DNA from: Bacteroidales bacterium
Lineage (GTDB): Bacteria > Bacteroidota > Bacteroidia > Bacteroidales > Muribaculaceae
DNA: 64,000 nucleotides
Assembly: GCA_900766975.1 (NCBI GenBank)
Contig: CAAFXO010000057.1
Coordinates: forward strand, 11,713 to 75,712
Direction of reading: 5' to 3'
Position 1 is the stretch's first letter. Each line of letters starts with the position of its first letter. The position numbers and the translations under genes were made by a program. The notes beneath the pieces are model-generated. The model saw nothing but the letters and a program-made list of their open reading frames with translations, did no database searches and was not told where the DNA came from. Below are positions 15,673-24,788 of the stretch, one piece after another.

Positions 15673-17433
15673 TTAGTTGGCATCTATGGTGATTCCACCC
15701 TTGAGCTTGAGGCGGATATCGGTAAATCTCAGAGCTTGCGCTTCGTTGAGGGCCTCGCCTACATGTTCGGGTGATGAGGTGACTTTGAATTCAAGATGCA
15801 ATCCGTCGAGGCGGCCGATATTCTCGGCATTCGAGCGGAGGGTAACTCGGAGCTCAGATATGGCGGGAGATGCCACCGAGCCGCCTTTGACCTTACCTTC
15901 GACCGTGGCTGTCACATCTTCGATCACATGACCGTAGACATCGAGAGCCTGTACTTGCGGCACCATCTCCAAGGGTATCGAGTTCTCAACACCCAAGATG
16001 GCGGTCACTTCGTTGAAATTATATTTGCTGAGATCTTCATCCCATCCCGACTCATCGGTGGAGTAGGAGAGTTGCAGATTCTTGCCGAATGCCAAAGGCA
16101 CCACTGCCTCATAGTCGGTAGCGACGGAGAACTTGCTGTCCAATCTGATGGTATACTCCTTGTCGCTCGGCACCTTGGCTGTTACATCCTTTATATTGAT
16201 GCGGTTGGGGATCTTGGCAAGAAGCTTAGTGAGCTCGGGCACTTCGACCACTGTCGCTCCCTCCACGGCTTTGCCTGTAGCGGAGAGCACAATCTTGTTG
16301 TGTGACGATGCTTTCACCATCACCGGCGATGTGCCATGAGCATCGCCGATGCCGATCTGAACGCTGCCATTATCGGTCACAGCCTCCACCACAGCGTTGA
16401 GGTTGATGTCCACCGGCGATCCGTTGTTGACATTCAGCACGATGCGCGGGTCTGCCAAGTCGAGATAGTTATCCTCTTCAGCCAAGAAGTCGGGGATGTC
16501 GCTGATCTCGAAGCTGCTGTTGTCGATATCCACCTTCGGATCGATCTTGCCGGTAACTGCCGTGATGGTCATCGAAGGAATCTTCGGAGTGATATCCATG
16601 GTCAGATTGATAGCTGTGCCGGCGGCTGTGCTCCCGGTCGACACCATCACCGGGCCGGAGGTCAGCAATTCGCCATTCATCAAGAAGTGTCCCGGCTTGT
16701 AGAGACCCTCACCCTTAGGCATGTTGGTGAAATCGAACGATGTTACTCTCACCGGCACGCTAAGCCCGGTGGTTGCGGTAAACTTCTTGGCAGCTGTAAA
16801 GATCAGTTTGCGACCCTCTACCTTGCAATATGATGCCATCGACTGGTCGTAAAGCTCGATCTTCCATCCCTCGGGATAGGTAAGTGTAAAACCGGGCTTC
16901 AACGTCATTGAGCCGTTGAAGCCTGTCGAGGCTGTAAGTTTGAAACCCATGTCGAGTTCCACATTCGCATCGATGCGTGTCAGCGACAGAAGCTGCTTGT
17001 CGATATTGTCATCGCTGAGTTTCACCTTCGAGTGGACACCTTCGATGGTTTGATCCACATCCCGGTTGGTGCCCGGTGAGGTGAGCGACAATTTTACGTA
17101 TGTCGGATCGCATGTGATATTCTTCACTTCCTGAGGATCGATGTTGACGTTCGAATAGGTAGGATCGCCACTCTCCACCAGCACATAGTCTCCTTTGGCA
17201 TAGCCATATTGCTCGCCGACGGCCTTGATCGAACTTGTCGACGACAGATCCAACACATCTGAGATAGAATACTTCTCGGTGCTGCTCGTAGGCACACCCA
17301 GGTCTCCGCCGACATTGACCGTCAGATCGATGTCGCTGAGATCGTAGCTGTCATCGACACACGATGTCAGCATCCCACCCGCCACGGCACATGCCACGGC
17401 GCAGGTGAACAAACCCTTGTTGATTTTTTTCAT
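15673..17433 (-). CDS. Large exported lipoprotein, partner of the DUF5723 protein
   Basis: 586 residues. The signal peptide ends in a lipobox (MLTSC), and the mature part starts CVDDSYDLSDIDLTVNVGGD. The rest is a series of beta-rich segments with repeated patterns such as PKVDIDNSSFEISDIPDFL and no enzyme motifs, which suggests tandem immunoglobulin-like domains. I do not recognise a named family. It sits directly upstream of the DUF5723 gene on the same strand, and a similar lipoprotein-barrel pairing is common in Bacteroidales. The role is unknown. Confidence 0.75.
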   Translation of the reverse strand: MKKINKGLFTCAVACAVAGGMLTSCVDDSYDLSDIDLTVNVGGDLGVPTSSTEKYSISDVLDLSSTSSIKAVGEQYGYAKGDYVLVESGDPTYSNVNIDPQEVKNITCDPTYVKLSLTSPGTNRDVDQTIEGVHSKVKLSDDNIDKQLLSLTRIDANVELDMGFKLTASTGFNGSMTLKPGFTLTYPEGWKIELYDQSMASYCKVEGRKLIFTAAKKFTATTGLSVPVRVTSFDFTNMPKGEGLYKPGHFLMNGELLTSGPVMVSTGSTAAGTAINLTMDITPKIPSMTITAVTGKIDPKVDIDNSSFEISDIPDFLAEEDNYLDLADPRIVLNVNNGSPVDINLNAVVEAVTDNGSVQIGIGDAHGTSPVMVKASSHNKIVLSATGKAVEGATVVEVPELTKLLAKIPNRINIKDVTAKVPSDKEYTIRLDSKFSVATDYEAVVPLAFGKNLQLSYSTDESGWDEDLSKYNFNEVTAILGVENSIPLEMVPQVQALDVYGHVIEDVTATVEGKVKGGSVASPAISELRVTLRSNAENIGRLDGLHLEFKVTSSPEHVGEALNEAQALRFTDIRLKLKGGITIDAN

Positions 17434-17659
17434 AATGAGGTCAGTATGTTTTTGTTGTTATTGTTATCCGTTCTAAGTTAATGTATACGTGAATGTTAGT
17501 CCGAAGTTGAACTCCTCTTCATACTGTATATGTCGTTTCTTAGATTTTTGTTACCCCGAAATTAGAAATTTTTGTCCGATTGTGCAAGAAAATCAGTGAT
17601 GTTGTACAACATTTTTTAGACCTTTTATATAGGAGTGAAAATGAGGTATACAAATGGAT

Positions 17660-17888
17660 AAAAATATAGTGGGTCGGATGAAATCATCCAACCCACTTGA
17701 AAGATTGTCGACTCTCGTCGGAATCTGTCTCTGATTAAGGTCAATAATAATCAATTACCCTGTTGTTTGCATTTCTTCGTTCTTCCGTTTTTCCGGTATT
17801 AGACTTAAAGTTCTCGGTATTAAGGTTTGCTGATTTGTTTAACTAATGTTTGCGCAAAAAATTCGACACTTGTTGGTGTTGAACTTTT
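17660..17888 (-). ncRNA. Candidate small RNA
   Basis: Transcription from the promoter at 17895-17925 would start near 17888 on the minus strand and meet a hairpin at 17669-17696 (GTGGGTTGGATGA pairing with TCATCCGACCCAC, one wobble) followed by a T-rich run. That defines an RNA of about 225 bases with no open frame longer than five codons after an ATG. It lies in the 600-base gap upstream of the lipoprotein gene at 15673-17433, so an attenuated leader for that gene is the alternative. I recognise no known RNA family in it. Confidence 0.45.
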
Positions 17889-17894
17889 CTAATG

Positions 17895-17925
17895 CAAAGT
17901 TATATCGGGTGGTGATACTTTCAAA
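17895..17925 (-). promoter_or_regulatory. Predicted promoter of the candidate small RNA
   Basis: On the minus strand TTTG (17922-17925), 19 bases, TAACTTTG (17895-17902), a full match to the consensus. It points away from the divergent lipid-kinase gene at 18030. Confidence 0.65.
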
Positions 17926-18029
17926 ATATTATCAAGTGTTATATAACATATTTTTAATTTTTTGGTCATTTTTTTAGGGTTTTTCTCTTTTTTCTGCTTT
18001 ATTTGCACTCTGAAATCACTATTTAGACT

Positions 18030-19028
18030 ATGAAACGAGTGCTGCTTATCATCAATCCCATCTCGGGCACGCTCTCCAAGGATGGTCTTGCCGACCGTGT
18101 CAGGAGTGCTTTGGCGCCGTTAGGGGCGGAGGTGGATAGTGTGCTGACCGAGTCTGCCGGTCATGCCACGGCGTTGGCACGCAGTGCCGGTGCCCGGGGA
18201 TATGATGCCGTGTTGGCTGCCGGAGGCGATGGCACTGTCAATGAGGTTGCCTCGGCTCTCTGCGGTGGCAACGTGGCGCTGGGGATCATCCCCTTCGGTT
18301 CGGGCAATGGATTGGCTCGCCACCTATATGGCTCGATCGATGTCGACCATGCCCTGAGCATCATCGCCGAAAATAATGTGGAATTTTGCGATTTTGGCTC
18401 TGCAAATGATCGTCAATTCTTCTGCACCTTCGGTCTCGGTTTCGATGCCAAGGTGACTCAACTATATTCCACGATGCCTGAACGTGGCATCATCTCTTAC
18501 GCACGCAGCGTCATCCGCGAGTTTGTCAATTTCTCACCGGTGCATTGCGAGATCCATACGGGCGATATCTCTTTCGAAGTCGATGCCCTCGCTGTGGTGG
18601 TGTGCAATGCTTCGCAATATGGCAATAATGCCTTCATCGCTCCGCAGGCTTCGATCCGAGATGGTATGCTCGACCTAATTGTGGTCCATTCAGGCAATCC
18701 TTTCACTCGCGCCTTGGCGGGAGTCGAACTCTTCACCGGGCGCATGGATAGCAATTATCTTGTGGAGGCTATCCGCGTGCCGGAGGCTACCATCTTCCAT
18801 GAGCCGGGTGCCGCTCATGTCGATGGCGAACCCCTCGAGATGCCTCGGCAGATCGACATCCGTTGCCATCACGCTCAGTTGCCTATCCTGGTCGACTCCG
18901 AGAAACCACCATTCCGCCCTTTCTTGTCCCCCATCACTTCGATGCGCCAGGATTCCTCTTTCCTCATCAGAGAGAATGCCCGCCATATTCTCGATATGAT
19001 CAATAATTTCCTAAAAAAACCAAAATAA
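18030..19028 (+). CDS. YegS/DgkB-type lipid (diacylglycerol) kinase
   Basis: 332 residues. The N-terminal Rossmann-like domain begins VLLIINPISGT, and the nucleotide-binding motif is LAAGGDGTVNEV with IPFGSGNGLARH after it, as in the diacylglycerol/sphingosine kinase family. The C-terminal domain holds HVDGEPLEM. The enzyme would phosphorylate a lipid such as diacylglycerol at the inner membrane. It is a single gene, convergent with the M3 peptidase gene. Confidence 0.92.
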   Translation: MKRVLLIINPISGTLSKDGLADRVRSALAPLGAEVDSVLTESAGHATALARSAGARGYDAVLAAGGDGTVNEVASALCGGNVALGIIPFGSGNGLARHLYGSIDVDHALSIIAENNVEFCDFGSANDRQFFCTFGLGFDAKVTQLYSTMPERGIISYARSVIREFVNFSPVHCEIHTGDISFEVDALAVVVCNASQYGNNAFIAPQASIRDGMLDLIVVHSGNPFTRALAGVELFTGRMDSNYLVEAIRVPEATIFHEPGAAHVDGEPLEMPRQIDIRCHHAQLPILVDSEKPPFRPFLSPITSMRQDSSFLIRENARHILDMINNFLKKPK

Positions 19029-19064
19029 GAGCAGACTCTGTTTTTTTCAATATATATATAGCAA

Positions 19065-19093
19065 AAGGGAACAATCTTTACGATTGCTCCCTT
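19065..19093. terminator. Terminator between convergent genes
   Basis: AAGGGAACAATC and GATTGCTCCCTT pair with one mismatch around TTTAC. It lies between the lipid kinase stop (19028) and the M3 peptidase stop (19119). CTTTAT follows on the plus strand and TTTTGC on the minus strand, so it can serve both. Confidence 0.75.
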
Positions 19094-19118
19094 CTTTATG
19101 ATTCTATCCTCGCTCTGA

Positions 19119-21224
19119 TCATTCGAATCCGCGGAGACGGAGCAGCGCGTTGGTGTCGGGAGTGCGGCCACGGAATTTCTTGAAGAGCACCATTGCATCC
19201 TCAGTGTCGCCTGCCTCCAAGATATATTTCTTGAAGTTGGCTGCTGTCTTCTTGTCGAAATATTTCTTCTGCTCGAAGAGCTCCCAAGCATCAGCTTCGA
19301 GCACCTGAGCCCAAAGATAAGTGTAATAGCCGGAAGCATAGCCATCGTCGCCGAAGATATGCTTGAAGTAGGTCGAACGGTAGCGGAATGTGATCTCATC
19401 GGGCATGCCGAGATCTTTTGCCACCTTGGCTTCGAATGCCTTAACATCCTTCACCTCAGCCTGTTCGCCGTATGCCATGTCAAGAAGTGCGGCGCCGGCA
19501 AGTTCGGTAGTGGCGAAGCCTTGGTTGAATTTGCCTGTTTCGTTGATCTTCTTCACCAATTCGTCGGGGATCACTTCGCCTGTCTTGTAGTGGCGAGCGT
19601 AGGTCTTGAGCACTTCGGGGAGCAATGCCCAGTGCTCATTCATCTGAGAACTCATCTCGACATAGTCGCGGTCGACGTTGGTGCCGGCGAGTGACTTGTA
19701 GGGGGCTGTCGAGAGCATACCCTGAAGGGCATGACCGAACTCATGGAATAGAGTCTCTACCTCATCGATAGTCAGCAGTGAGGGGGTGTCGCCGGCAGGG
19801 CGTGTGAAGTTGCATACGTTATACACGATGGGGCGACGATATTTGCCGTCGGCATAGAGCCCGGCACTCTGCATCTGCTCCATCCATGCACCCTGACGCT
19901 TGGTGTCGCGAGGATATGGATCGCACATATACACTGCTACATGCTCCCCTGTCTTGGCATCCACCACGTCATAGACAGTCATGTCGTCGATATATTTCGG
20001 TGCATCTGGCATCTCGACAAATTTTACACCATAGAGACGCTCTGTGACATCAAACATACCCTTCATCACGTTGTCTAACACGAAGTAGGGTCGAATCTCA
20101 CTCTCTTCGAGGTCGAATTTCTCTTTCTTCACCTTCTCGGCATAGTAGTAATAGTCGTAGGGTGCGATCTTGAAGCCGCCGCCATGTGCATCGACGTATG
20201 CCTGCATGTCAGCCACCTCTTCAGCGCTGCGCTTTACAGCCGGTGTGAACACCTGCTTGAGCAGGGTAGTGGCTGCTTGGGGTGTCTTTGCCATCACGCG
20301 TGAGGTCATCATCTCGGCAAATGTGTTGAAGCCCATGATGTGTGCCTTCTGATCGCGAAGGGCTACGATCTGCGGGATAATCTCAAGGTTGGAGTTCTCG
20401 CCCCATGATGCCAGGTTGGTATATCCCTCGTAGATGGTCTTGCGAAGTCCGCGTGAGTCTGCATATTGCAACACCGGCAGACGGCTCGGTGCATGAAGTG
20501 TGAACACCCACGCATCTTTCAGCCCGCGGGCTGATGCCTCGTCGGCTGCCTGAGCGATCGATGACTCCGGAAGCCCTGCAAGCTCTGCCTTATTATATAC
20601 GATCACGGCAAACTGATTGGTGGCGTTCAGAAGGTTGCGGTTGAATTGTATGAAAAGCTTCGAGAGCTTCTTGTTCACCTCTACGAGCTCTGCCTTCTTC
20701 TCTGCCGAAAGGGCGGCGCCATTCTCGGCAAACATTCTGTAGTATTTCTCCACCAGACGCTTCTGCACCGGAGTGAGCTTCGCTTTGTCGCGATTCTCAT
20801 ACACGGTCTTGATGCGCTCGAAGAGCTGATCGTTGAGCATCACCTTGTTGTCTGCTTCGTCGAGCATCGGGATAGCCTCCTCTGCCATGGCTGCAAACTC
20901 GGGAGTCGACATGCACTCCATATAGTGATAGAACACACCTCTTACTCTCTCGAGAGTGGGGGCCAAGTCCTCCAAGGGGAGGATAGTGTTGTCGAAGTCG
21001 GGCATCGAGCGCTTGCGCAGGATGTTGTCGATAGCTTGATCTTGCTCTGCTATACCGGCCTTGATGGCGGGTATGAAATCTTCGGTCTTGATCTGATCGA
21101 ATGGAGCGATCTCATATTTCGTCTCATAAGGCTGGAGAAATGGATTCTGCCGTTCTGCCATAATGGGGGTTGTTGGGGCTGCCATCATCAGTGCGGCAGC
21201 TGCAATTAGGGTTGTTTTTTTCAT
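19119..21224 (-). CDS. M3 family peptidyl-dipeptidase (Dcp-like), exported
   Basis: 701 residues from the ATG at 21224; a TTG seven codons earlier is less likely. The start MKKTTLIAAAALMMAAPTTP is a signal peptide, so the enzyme is periplasmic. The zinc site TLFHEFGHALQG is near residue 495, and the third ligand glutamate follows about 25 residues later. Family M3 includes Dcp and oligopeptidase A, which cut small peptides. The length is standard. It is one gene of a minus-strand run with the EEP protein and the two rhomboids. Confidence 0.93.
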   Translation of the reverse strand: MKKTTLIAAAALMMAAPTTPIMAERQNPFLQPYETKYEIAPFDQIKTEDFIPAIKAGIAEQDQAIDNILRKRSMPDFDNTILPLEDLAPTLERVRGVFYHYMECMSTPEFAAMAEEAIPMLDEADNKVMLNDQLFERIKTVYENRDKAKLTPVQKRLVEKYYRMFAENGAALSAEKKAELVEVNKKLSKLFIQFNRNLLNATNQFAVIVYNKAELAGLPESSIAQAADEASARGLKDAWVFTLHAPSRLPVLQYADSRGLRKTIYEGYTNLASWGENSNLEIIPQIVALRDQKAHIMGFNTFAEMMTSRVMAKTPQAATTLLKQVFTPAVKRSAEEVADMQAYVDAHGGGFKIAPYDYYYYAEKVKKEKFDLEESEIRPYFVLDNVMKGMFDVTERLYGVKFVEMPDAPKYIDDMTVYDVVDAKTGEHVAVYMCDPYPRDTKRQGAWMEQMQSAGLYADGKYRRPIVYNVCNFTRPAGDTPSLLTIDEVETLFHEFGHALQGMLSTAPYKSLAGTNVDRDYVEMSSQMNEHWALLPEVLKTYARHYKTGEVIPDELVKKINETGKFNQGFATTELAGAALLDMAYGEQAEVKDVKAFEAKVAKDLGMPDEITFRYRSTYFKHIFGDDGYASGYYTYLWAQVLEADAWELFEQKKYFDKKTAANFKKYILEAGDTEDAMVLFKKFRGRTPDTNALLRLRGFE

Positions 21225-21300
21225 GATTCTGATCGATTTAGCCAATCTTTATAAGGATATTTTTTTGAATGTTCCAAAGTTACAATTTTTTTTTTACTTT

Positions 21301-22401
21301 TCAAAATTCGAATTGCGCTATAAGAGGGTAGTGGTCGCTGCTCTTGATGTCGCCACGCTTGAACGAGAGAGCACGCAGATCGCCCCTATATAGCACATGG
21401 TCGAGCCCCACCGGGAAGGCATGCCGATTGAAGGTCACCATCGGCAGAAGGGTCGTCTCGGTGCGTGCATCTTTCAGATCGGTGGAACGTAGTTTACGAT
21501 AGGCATACGATTCCGCTACGTCGTTCAGATCGCCGCAGATGATCACAGGCCCGTCGACATGCTCCAGAACTTCGCGAATGGCTCGCACATCATCATTACG
21601 CTTCTTGTATGCCACCGACATCTTCTGCCGGATGTTCCCCTTGATTGTGCCCACGCTCCGCTTCACATCCCCCACATTGCGGATGCCGGTCACCACCTGC
21701 TTCTCTTCGTCGTTAAGACGGATCGAGCAGAGGTGCATGTTGATGATAGTCAGAGGCTTCCCCTTGACATCAACGCGATAGATCGAAAATCTCTGCGGCG
21801 TCGGCAGCTCGCTCAGATAGCGGTTGGCTTTGATATATTCCACCGGGTATTTCGAGAGTATCTTGGTGTCGACACTATTGCTCCCCACTCGATAGGGATA
21901 TACCTCCATCAGCGAGTCCATCTGCCCCGGTGCTCTCCCCGGCATGTCGATATCCCAGGAGACTAATTCCTGAAGGCAGATGATGTCGGCACCACTATTC
22001 ATAATATAGTCGAGGGTGCGGTTGCGCCCCTGATATTTATCTTCCAGATCCCAGCCATGCAGACAGTTGTAGGTCATCAGTGTGATGGTAGATCTCTCGG
22101 GTAGTGCCTGCTTGGAGGTCGAGAAGGGATAGAGGGTGGAAATCGGTCCCCAGCCCGCTACGATGGTCACGATGCAGAGACCTCCCATGATGAGGCGGCG
22201 TGTCAATAGCCATATCACTCCCACCACGAATGTCGCCAATGCCAACCAGGGCATGACGATGGTCAGCATACCCGGCAGGGTCAGATAGTCGGTGCTGATC
22301 CTACCCCCGTAGGCTGAGAGTAGGGTCACCATGCAGAGTATCGTCGTAGCCACCTTTGCCGCTATGCGGATTATCGGCTTGATCATCATCCAAGTTATCA
22401 T
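21301..22401 (-). CDS. Membrane-anchored endonuclease/exonuclease/phosphatase family protein
   Basis: 366 residues. Three membrane helices come first (to about residue 90). The EEP domain then starts ITLMTYNCLHG and includes ICLQEL, ICGDLNDV and a final SSDHYPLIAQF, which are the catalytic and metal-binding motifs. The active domain would lie outside the cytoplasm. Substrate unknown: these enzymes act on nucleic acids, sphingolipids or phosphoinositides. It lies downstream of two rhomboid genes, a gene order I associate with Bacteroidales. Confidence 0.88.
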   Translation of the reverse strand: MITWMMIKPIIRIAAKVATTILCMVTLLSAYGGRISTDYLTLPGMLTIVMPWLALATFVVGVIWLLTRRLIMGGLCIVTIVAGWGPISTLYPFSTSKQALPERSTITLMTYNCLHGWDLEDKYQGRNRTLDYIMNSGADIICLQELVSWDIDMPGRAPGQMDSLMEVYPYRVGSNSVDTKILSKYPVEYIKANRYLSELPTPQRFSIYRVDVKGKPLTIINMHLCSIRLNDEEKQVVTGIRNVGDVKRSVGTIKGNIRQKMSVAYKKRNDDVRAIREVLEHVDGPVIICGDLNDVAESYAYRKLRSTDLKDARTETTLLPMVTFNRHAFPVGLDHVLYRGDLRALSFKRGDIKSSDHYPLIAQFEF

Positions 22402-22433
22402 TGTCTTATTGCAAGTTCTATTGTCGTTTTACC

Positions 22434-22475
22434 ATAATTCCTAATTCCTAATTCCTAATTCCTAATTCCTAATTC
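22434..22475. repeat. Heptamer array, about six copies
   Basis: CCTAATT repeats fill the gap between the rhomboid stop codon and the EEP gene on the minus strand. Read in the direction of transcription it is GAATTAG repeats, and the rhomboid TGA stop is the first base triplet adjoining the array. Confidence 0.9.
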
Positions 22476-23352
22476 ACTTAATCTGTTGTGACAGCCTGTC
22501 GAGTTCCTCTTTCTCGGCTTTGGTCAGGGAGTCGAAGCCCGATGTGCGGATCTTGTCGAGGAGCTGGTCGAGACGATTCTCGTCGAGCTCTCCCTCTGCC
22601 GGGGATGTCGTCGCGGACCGTCGTATGCTTTGCATCATTTCGGAGGCATTGCTCTTCTTCACTGCACTCTTGAAGCGTGTGCCGCTCCTCTTCACATCTT
22701 TATGGCGTGACGACCGGCTGAAGAGTCGGATGTTCCAACGATGACGACTCAGCACGTAGAGCGCTCCGTAGGCGAGTCCCCCGATGTGGGTCATCTGCAC
22801 TGCTATGTTGCCACCACCCCCCAAGAGTGTCAGGATGATACATGCCAATGCCACCCATTTCAGCTTCACTTCTCCGATGAGCCATAACCCGATGCTGCGC
22901 GACGGCATCCTGATCGCCGCGGCTATCATCATGCTCAACACCGCCGCCGAGTTCCCCGCCAGATGACCTACTGTCCCCGCCAAGGGGGAGGCAATCAGAT
23001 AGAGCAATCCTCCCGTCAATCCCCCTCCTATATATATCATGGCTATGTCGCTGTCGCGCTCTACATCATAGAGCATCACGCCAAACCAATACAACCATAA
23101 TATATTAAAGAGGAGATGGAGCAGCGAGGTGTGCACCAACATATAGCTCACCAAGGTCCAGGGACGATAGAGTAGTGCCGTGGCATCTGCCGATAGCACC
23201 ATCCAATTCTCCAATCCGGAGCCCCCCGCCCCATAGCGGCTGAAGATTCCCAATATGCAGAAGAGCAATCCGAAGGAGACGGTGAGTGTCAGCACCCATG
23301 CCATAACGCGGCTGCCGCAACATATCTCTCTGACTTTCTCTATGATACCCAT
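22474..23352 (-). CDS. Rhomboid family intramembrane serine protease
   Basis: 292 residues with six to seven membrane helices. The HTSLLHLLFNILWLYWFG loop-helix, the catalytic serine in AGNSAAVLS, and the catalytic histidine in THIGGLAYG are all present. A basic cytoplasmic tail of about 80 residues ends in an acidic LDQLLDKIRTSGFDSLTKAE helix. It follows a second rhomboid gene, with an AGAGCGCG palindrome between the stop of the first and the start of this one. Substrates are unknown. Confidence 0.92.
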   Translation of the reverse strand: MGIIEKVREICCGSRVMAWVLTLTVSFGLLFCILGIFSRYGAGGSGLENWMVLSADATALLYRPWTLVSYMLVHTSLLHLLFNILWLYWFGVMLYDVERDSDIAMIYIGGGLTGGLLYLIASPLAGTVGHLAGNSAAVLSMMIAAAIRMPSRSIGLWLIGEVKLKWVALACIILTLLGGGGNIAVQMTHIGGLAYGALYVLSRHRWNIRLFSRSSRHKDVKRSGTRFKSAVKKSNASEMMQSIRRSATTSPAEGELDENRLDQLLDKIRTSGFDSLTKAEKEELDRLSQQIK

Positions 23353-23357
23353 GTCGA

Positions 23358-23380
23358 TTTAGAGCGCGCTCTTAGAAATT
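23358..23380. repeat. AGAGCGCG element at a stop-start junction
   Basis: On the minus strand the upstream rhomboid stops with TTCTAA, and TAAGAGCGCGCTCTAAA runs from that stop codon to 6 bases before the next ATG. The 12-base core AGAGCGCGCTCT is a perfect palindrome. Confidence 0.8.
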
Positions 23381-24145
23381 CGGTCCATAGGGCCCTTTGC
23401 TGTGCAATGTCCCCTTATGTCGCCAATATAGCAGGATTGCCAAGCCGAAGAGCATACCTCCCAAGTGGGCGAAGTGGGCTATCGATGAGCCGTTGGCACT
23501 GACCCCTAAGAGCAGCTCGATCACGGCATATCCGATCACCATATATTTCGCCTTGATAGGCACCGGAATGAAGAACAAATATAGCGGCATATTGGGGAAT
23601 ACCATCGCAAAACCGAGCAATAAGCCGAAGATTGCACCCGATGCGCCAATCGTCACCATCTGCTCTTTCATAGCATTCATCGCCGCTACAAAGGAGGTAT
23701 CGCCATGCGCCGCAGCCTCTTCCACTATCGCAGACATGTCGCTATAGCTTAGCCGGTTGATCTCGGCTATCGCTGAGATATATTCATGCTTGTAGGTCAG
23801 CATCCATACACCCTCTTGCACCAAACCGGCGCCGATGCCACACACCAAGTAGAAGATCAAAAAGCGCTTCCATCCCCACACCATCTCCAAGATCCTGCCA
23901 AACATCCAGAGAGTAAACATATTGAACACTACATGGAAGATCATCCCATTGTCGTGCAAGAACATGTAGGTAAACACCTGGAAGGGATTGAAGAGACTTG
24001 TCCCAAACAGGTGGAGGCCTAATTTATTGATCAACGTAGTGCCAAAGCCCGGTACAAACACCTCTGCCAGCCATAGCAAAACATTGACGATTATCAGATT
24101 TTTTGTCACCGACGGTACCTGCCGCCACATCATACTTGTGTTCAT
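23372..24145 (-). CDS. Rhomboid family intramembrane serine protease
   Basis: 257 residues. FLHDNGMIFHVVFNMFTLWMFG is the first conserved helix, GASGAIFGLLLGFA carries the catalytic serine, and AHLGGMLFG carries the histidine. An insert of about 45 hydrophilic residues (HEYISAIAEINRLSYSDMSA) separates helices 3 and 4. It is the first gene of a four-gene minus-strand run: two rhomboids, the EEP protein, then the M3 peptidase. It diverges from the HU gene. Confidence 0.93.
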   Translation of the reverse strand: MNTSMMWRQVPSVTKNLIIVNVLLWLAEVFVPGFGTTLINKLGLHLFGTSLFNPFQVFTYMFLHDNGMIFHVVFNMFTLWMFGRILEMVWGWKRFLIFYLVCGIGAGLVQEGVWMLTYKHEYISAIAEINRLSYSDMSAIVEEAAAHGDTSFVAAMNAMKEQMVTIGASGAIFGLLLGFAMVFPNMPLYLFFIPVPIKAKYMVIGYAVIELLLGVSANGSSIAHFAHLGGMLFGLAILLYWRHKGTLHSKGPYGPNF

Positions 24146-24257
24146 ACTCTATTAACGGAAATATTCTCCAAAATTGCTATATCAACTGTAAAAATTGCTA
24201 AATATTTCAATTATAAATAAAATCTTTCTGTTTTGTACATAAAATTTTTAAGTTTTA

Positions 24258-24288
24258 TTTGTAATTCTTTAATTATTTGCTATATTTG
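24258..24288 (+). promoter_or_regulatory. Predicted HU promoter
   Basis: TTTG (24258-24261), 19 bases, TATATTTG (24281-24288), a full consensus match in very AT-rich DNA. The leader would be about 38 bases. Confidence 0.8.
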
Positions 24289-24332
24289 TGCATCTTTTGG
24301 TTAAGAATTATCCAACCTAAATAATATCAAGT

Positions 24333-24596
24333 ATGAATAAGACAGGCTTAGTTAACGAAATCGCTGCTAAAGCGCAGCTCAACAAGGTAGATGCCAAGAA
24401 GGCTCTTGAGGCTGCTCTCCAGACTATCGCAGAGGCCCTCAAAAATGACGACAAGGTGCAATTGATCGGTTTCGGTACTTTCGCTGTGGTTGAAAAGCCC
24501 GAACGTACCGGCATCAATCCCATGACTAAGGAGAAGATCGTTATCCCGGCTCGCAAAGTCGTGAAATTCAAACCGGCTGCCGAACTCGGTAAGTAA
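24333..24596 (+). CDS. HU family DNA-binding protein
   Basis: 87 residues, the normal HU length. It starts MNKTGLVNEIAAKAQLNKVD, and the helical body and GFGTFAVVEKPERTGINPMTKEKI arm with the intercalating proline region are intact. HU bends DNA and compacts the nucleoid. It is monocistronic, with a strong promoter and terminator. Confidence 0.97.
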   Translation: MNKTGLVNEIAAKAQLNKVDAKKALEAALQTIAEALKNDDKVQLIGFGTFAVVEKPERTGINPMTKEKIVIPARKVVKFKPAAELGK

Positions 24597-24623
24597 GACT
24601 CCACTCTTACATCGCCCTATCAA

Positions 24624-24663
24624 AAGCCTTGGAGCATATTTATGCCCCAAGGCTTCTCTTTTT
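24624..24663 (+). terminator. HU terminator
   Basis: AAGCCTTGGAGCAT and ATGCCCCAAGGCTT form a stem with one mismatch, followed by CTCTTTTT. Confidence 0.9.
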
Positions 24664-24788
24664 ATCCCTAATCGGAAAAGTATCTATTATCTAATAACTA
24701 ATCACTAATTTTTTAACTAACCACTAATTTTTACTTTTCCCGATTTTTTTATAAATTTGTAAACTCAAACTATTATATCTATTTGTAA

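Noticed and set aside
22488..23323. Several 60-90-codon frames on both strands within the rhomboid gene
   Set aside because: They are shadows of the rhomboid reading frame, which has its catalytic serine, histidine and membrane helices intact.
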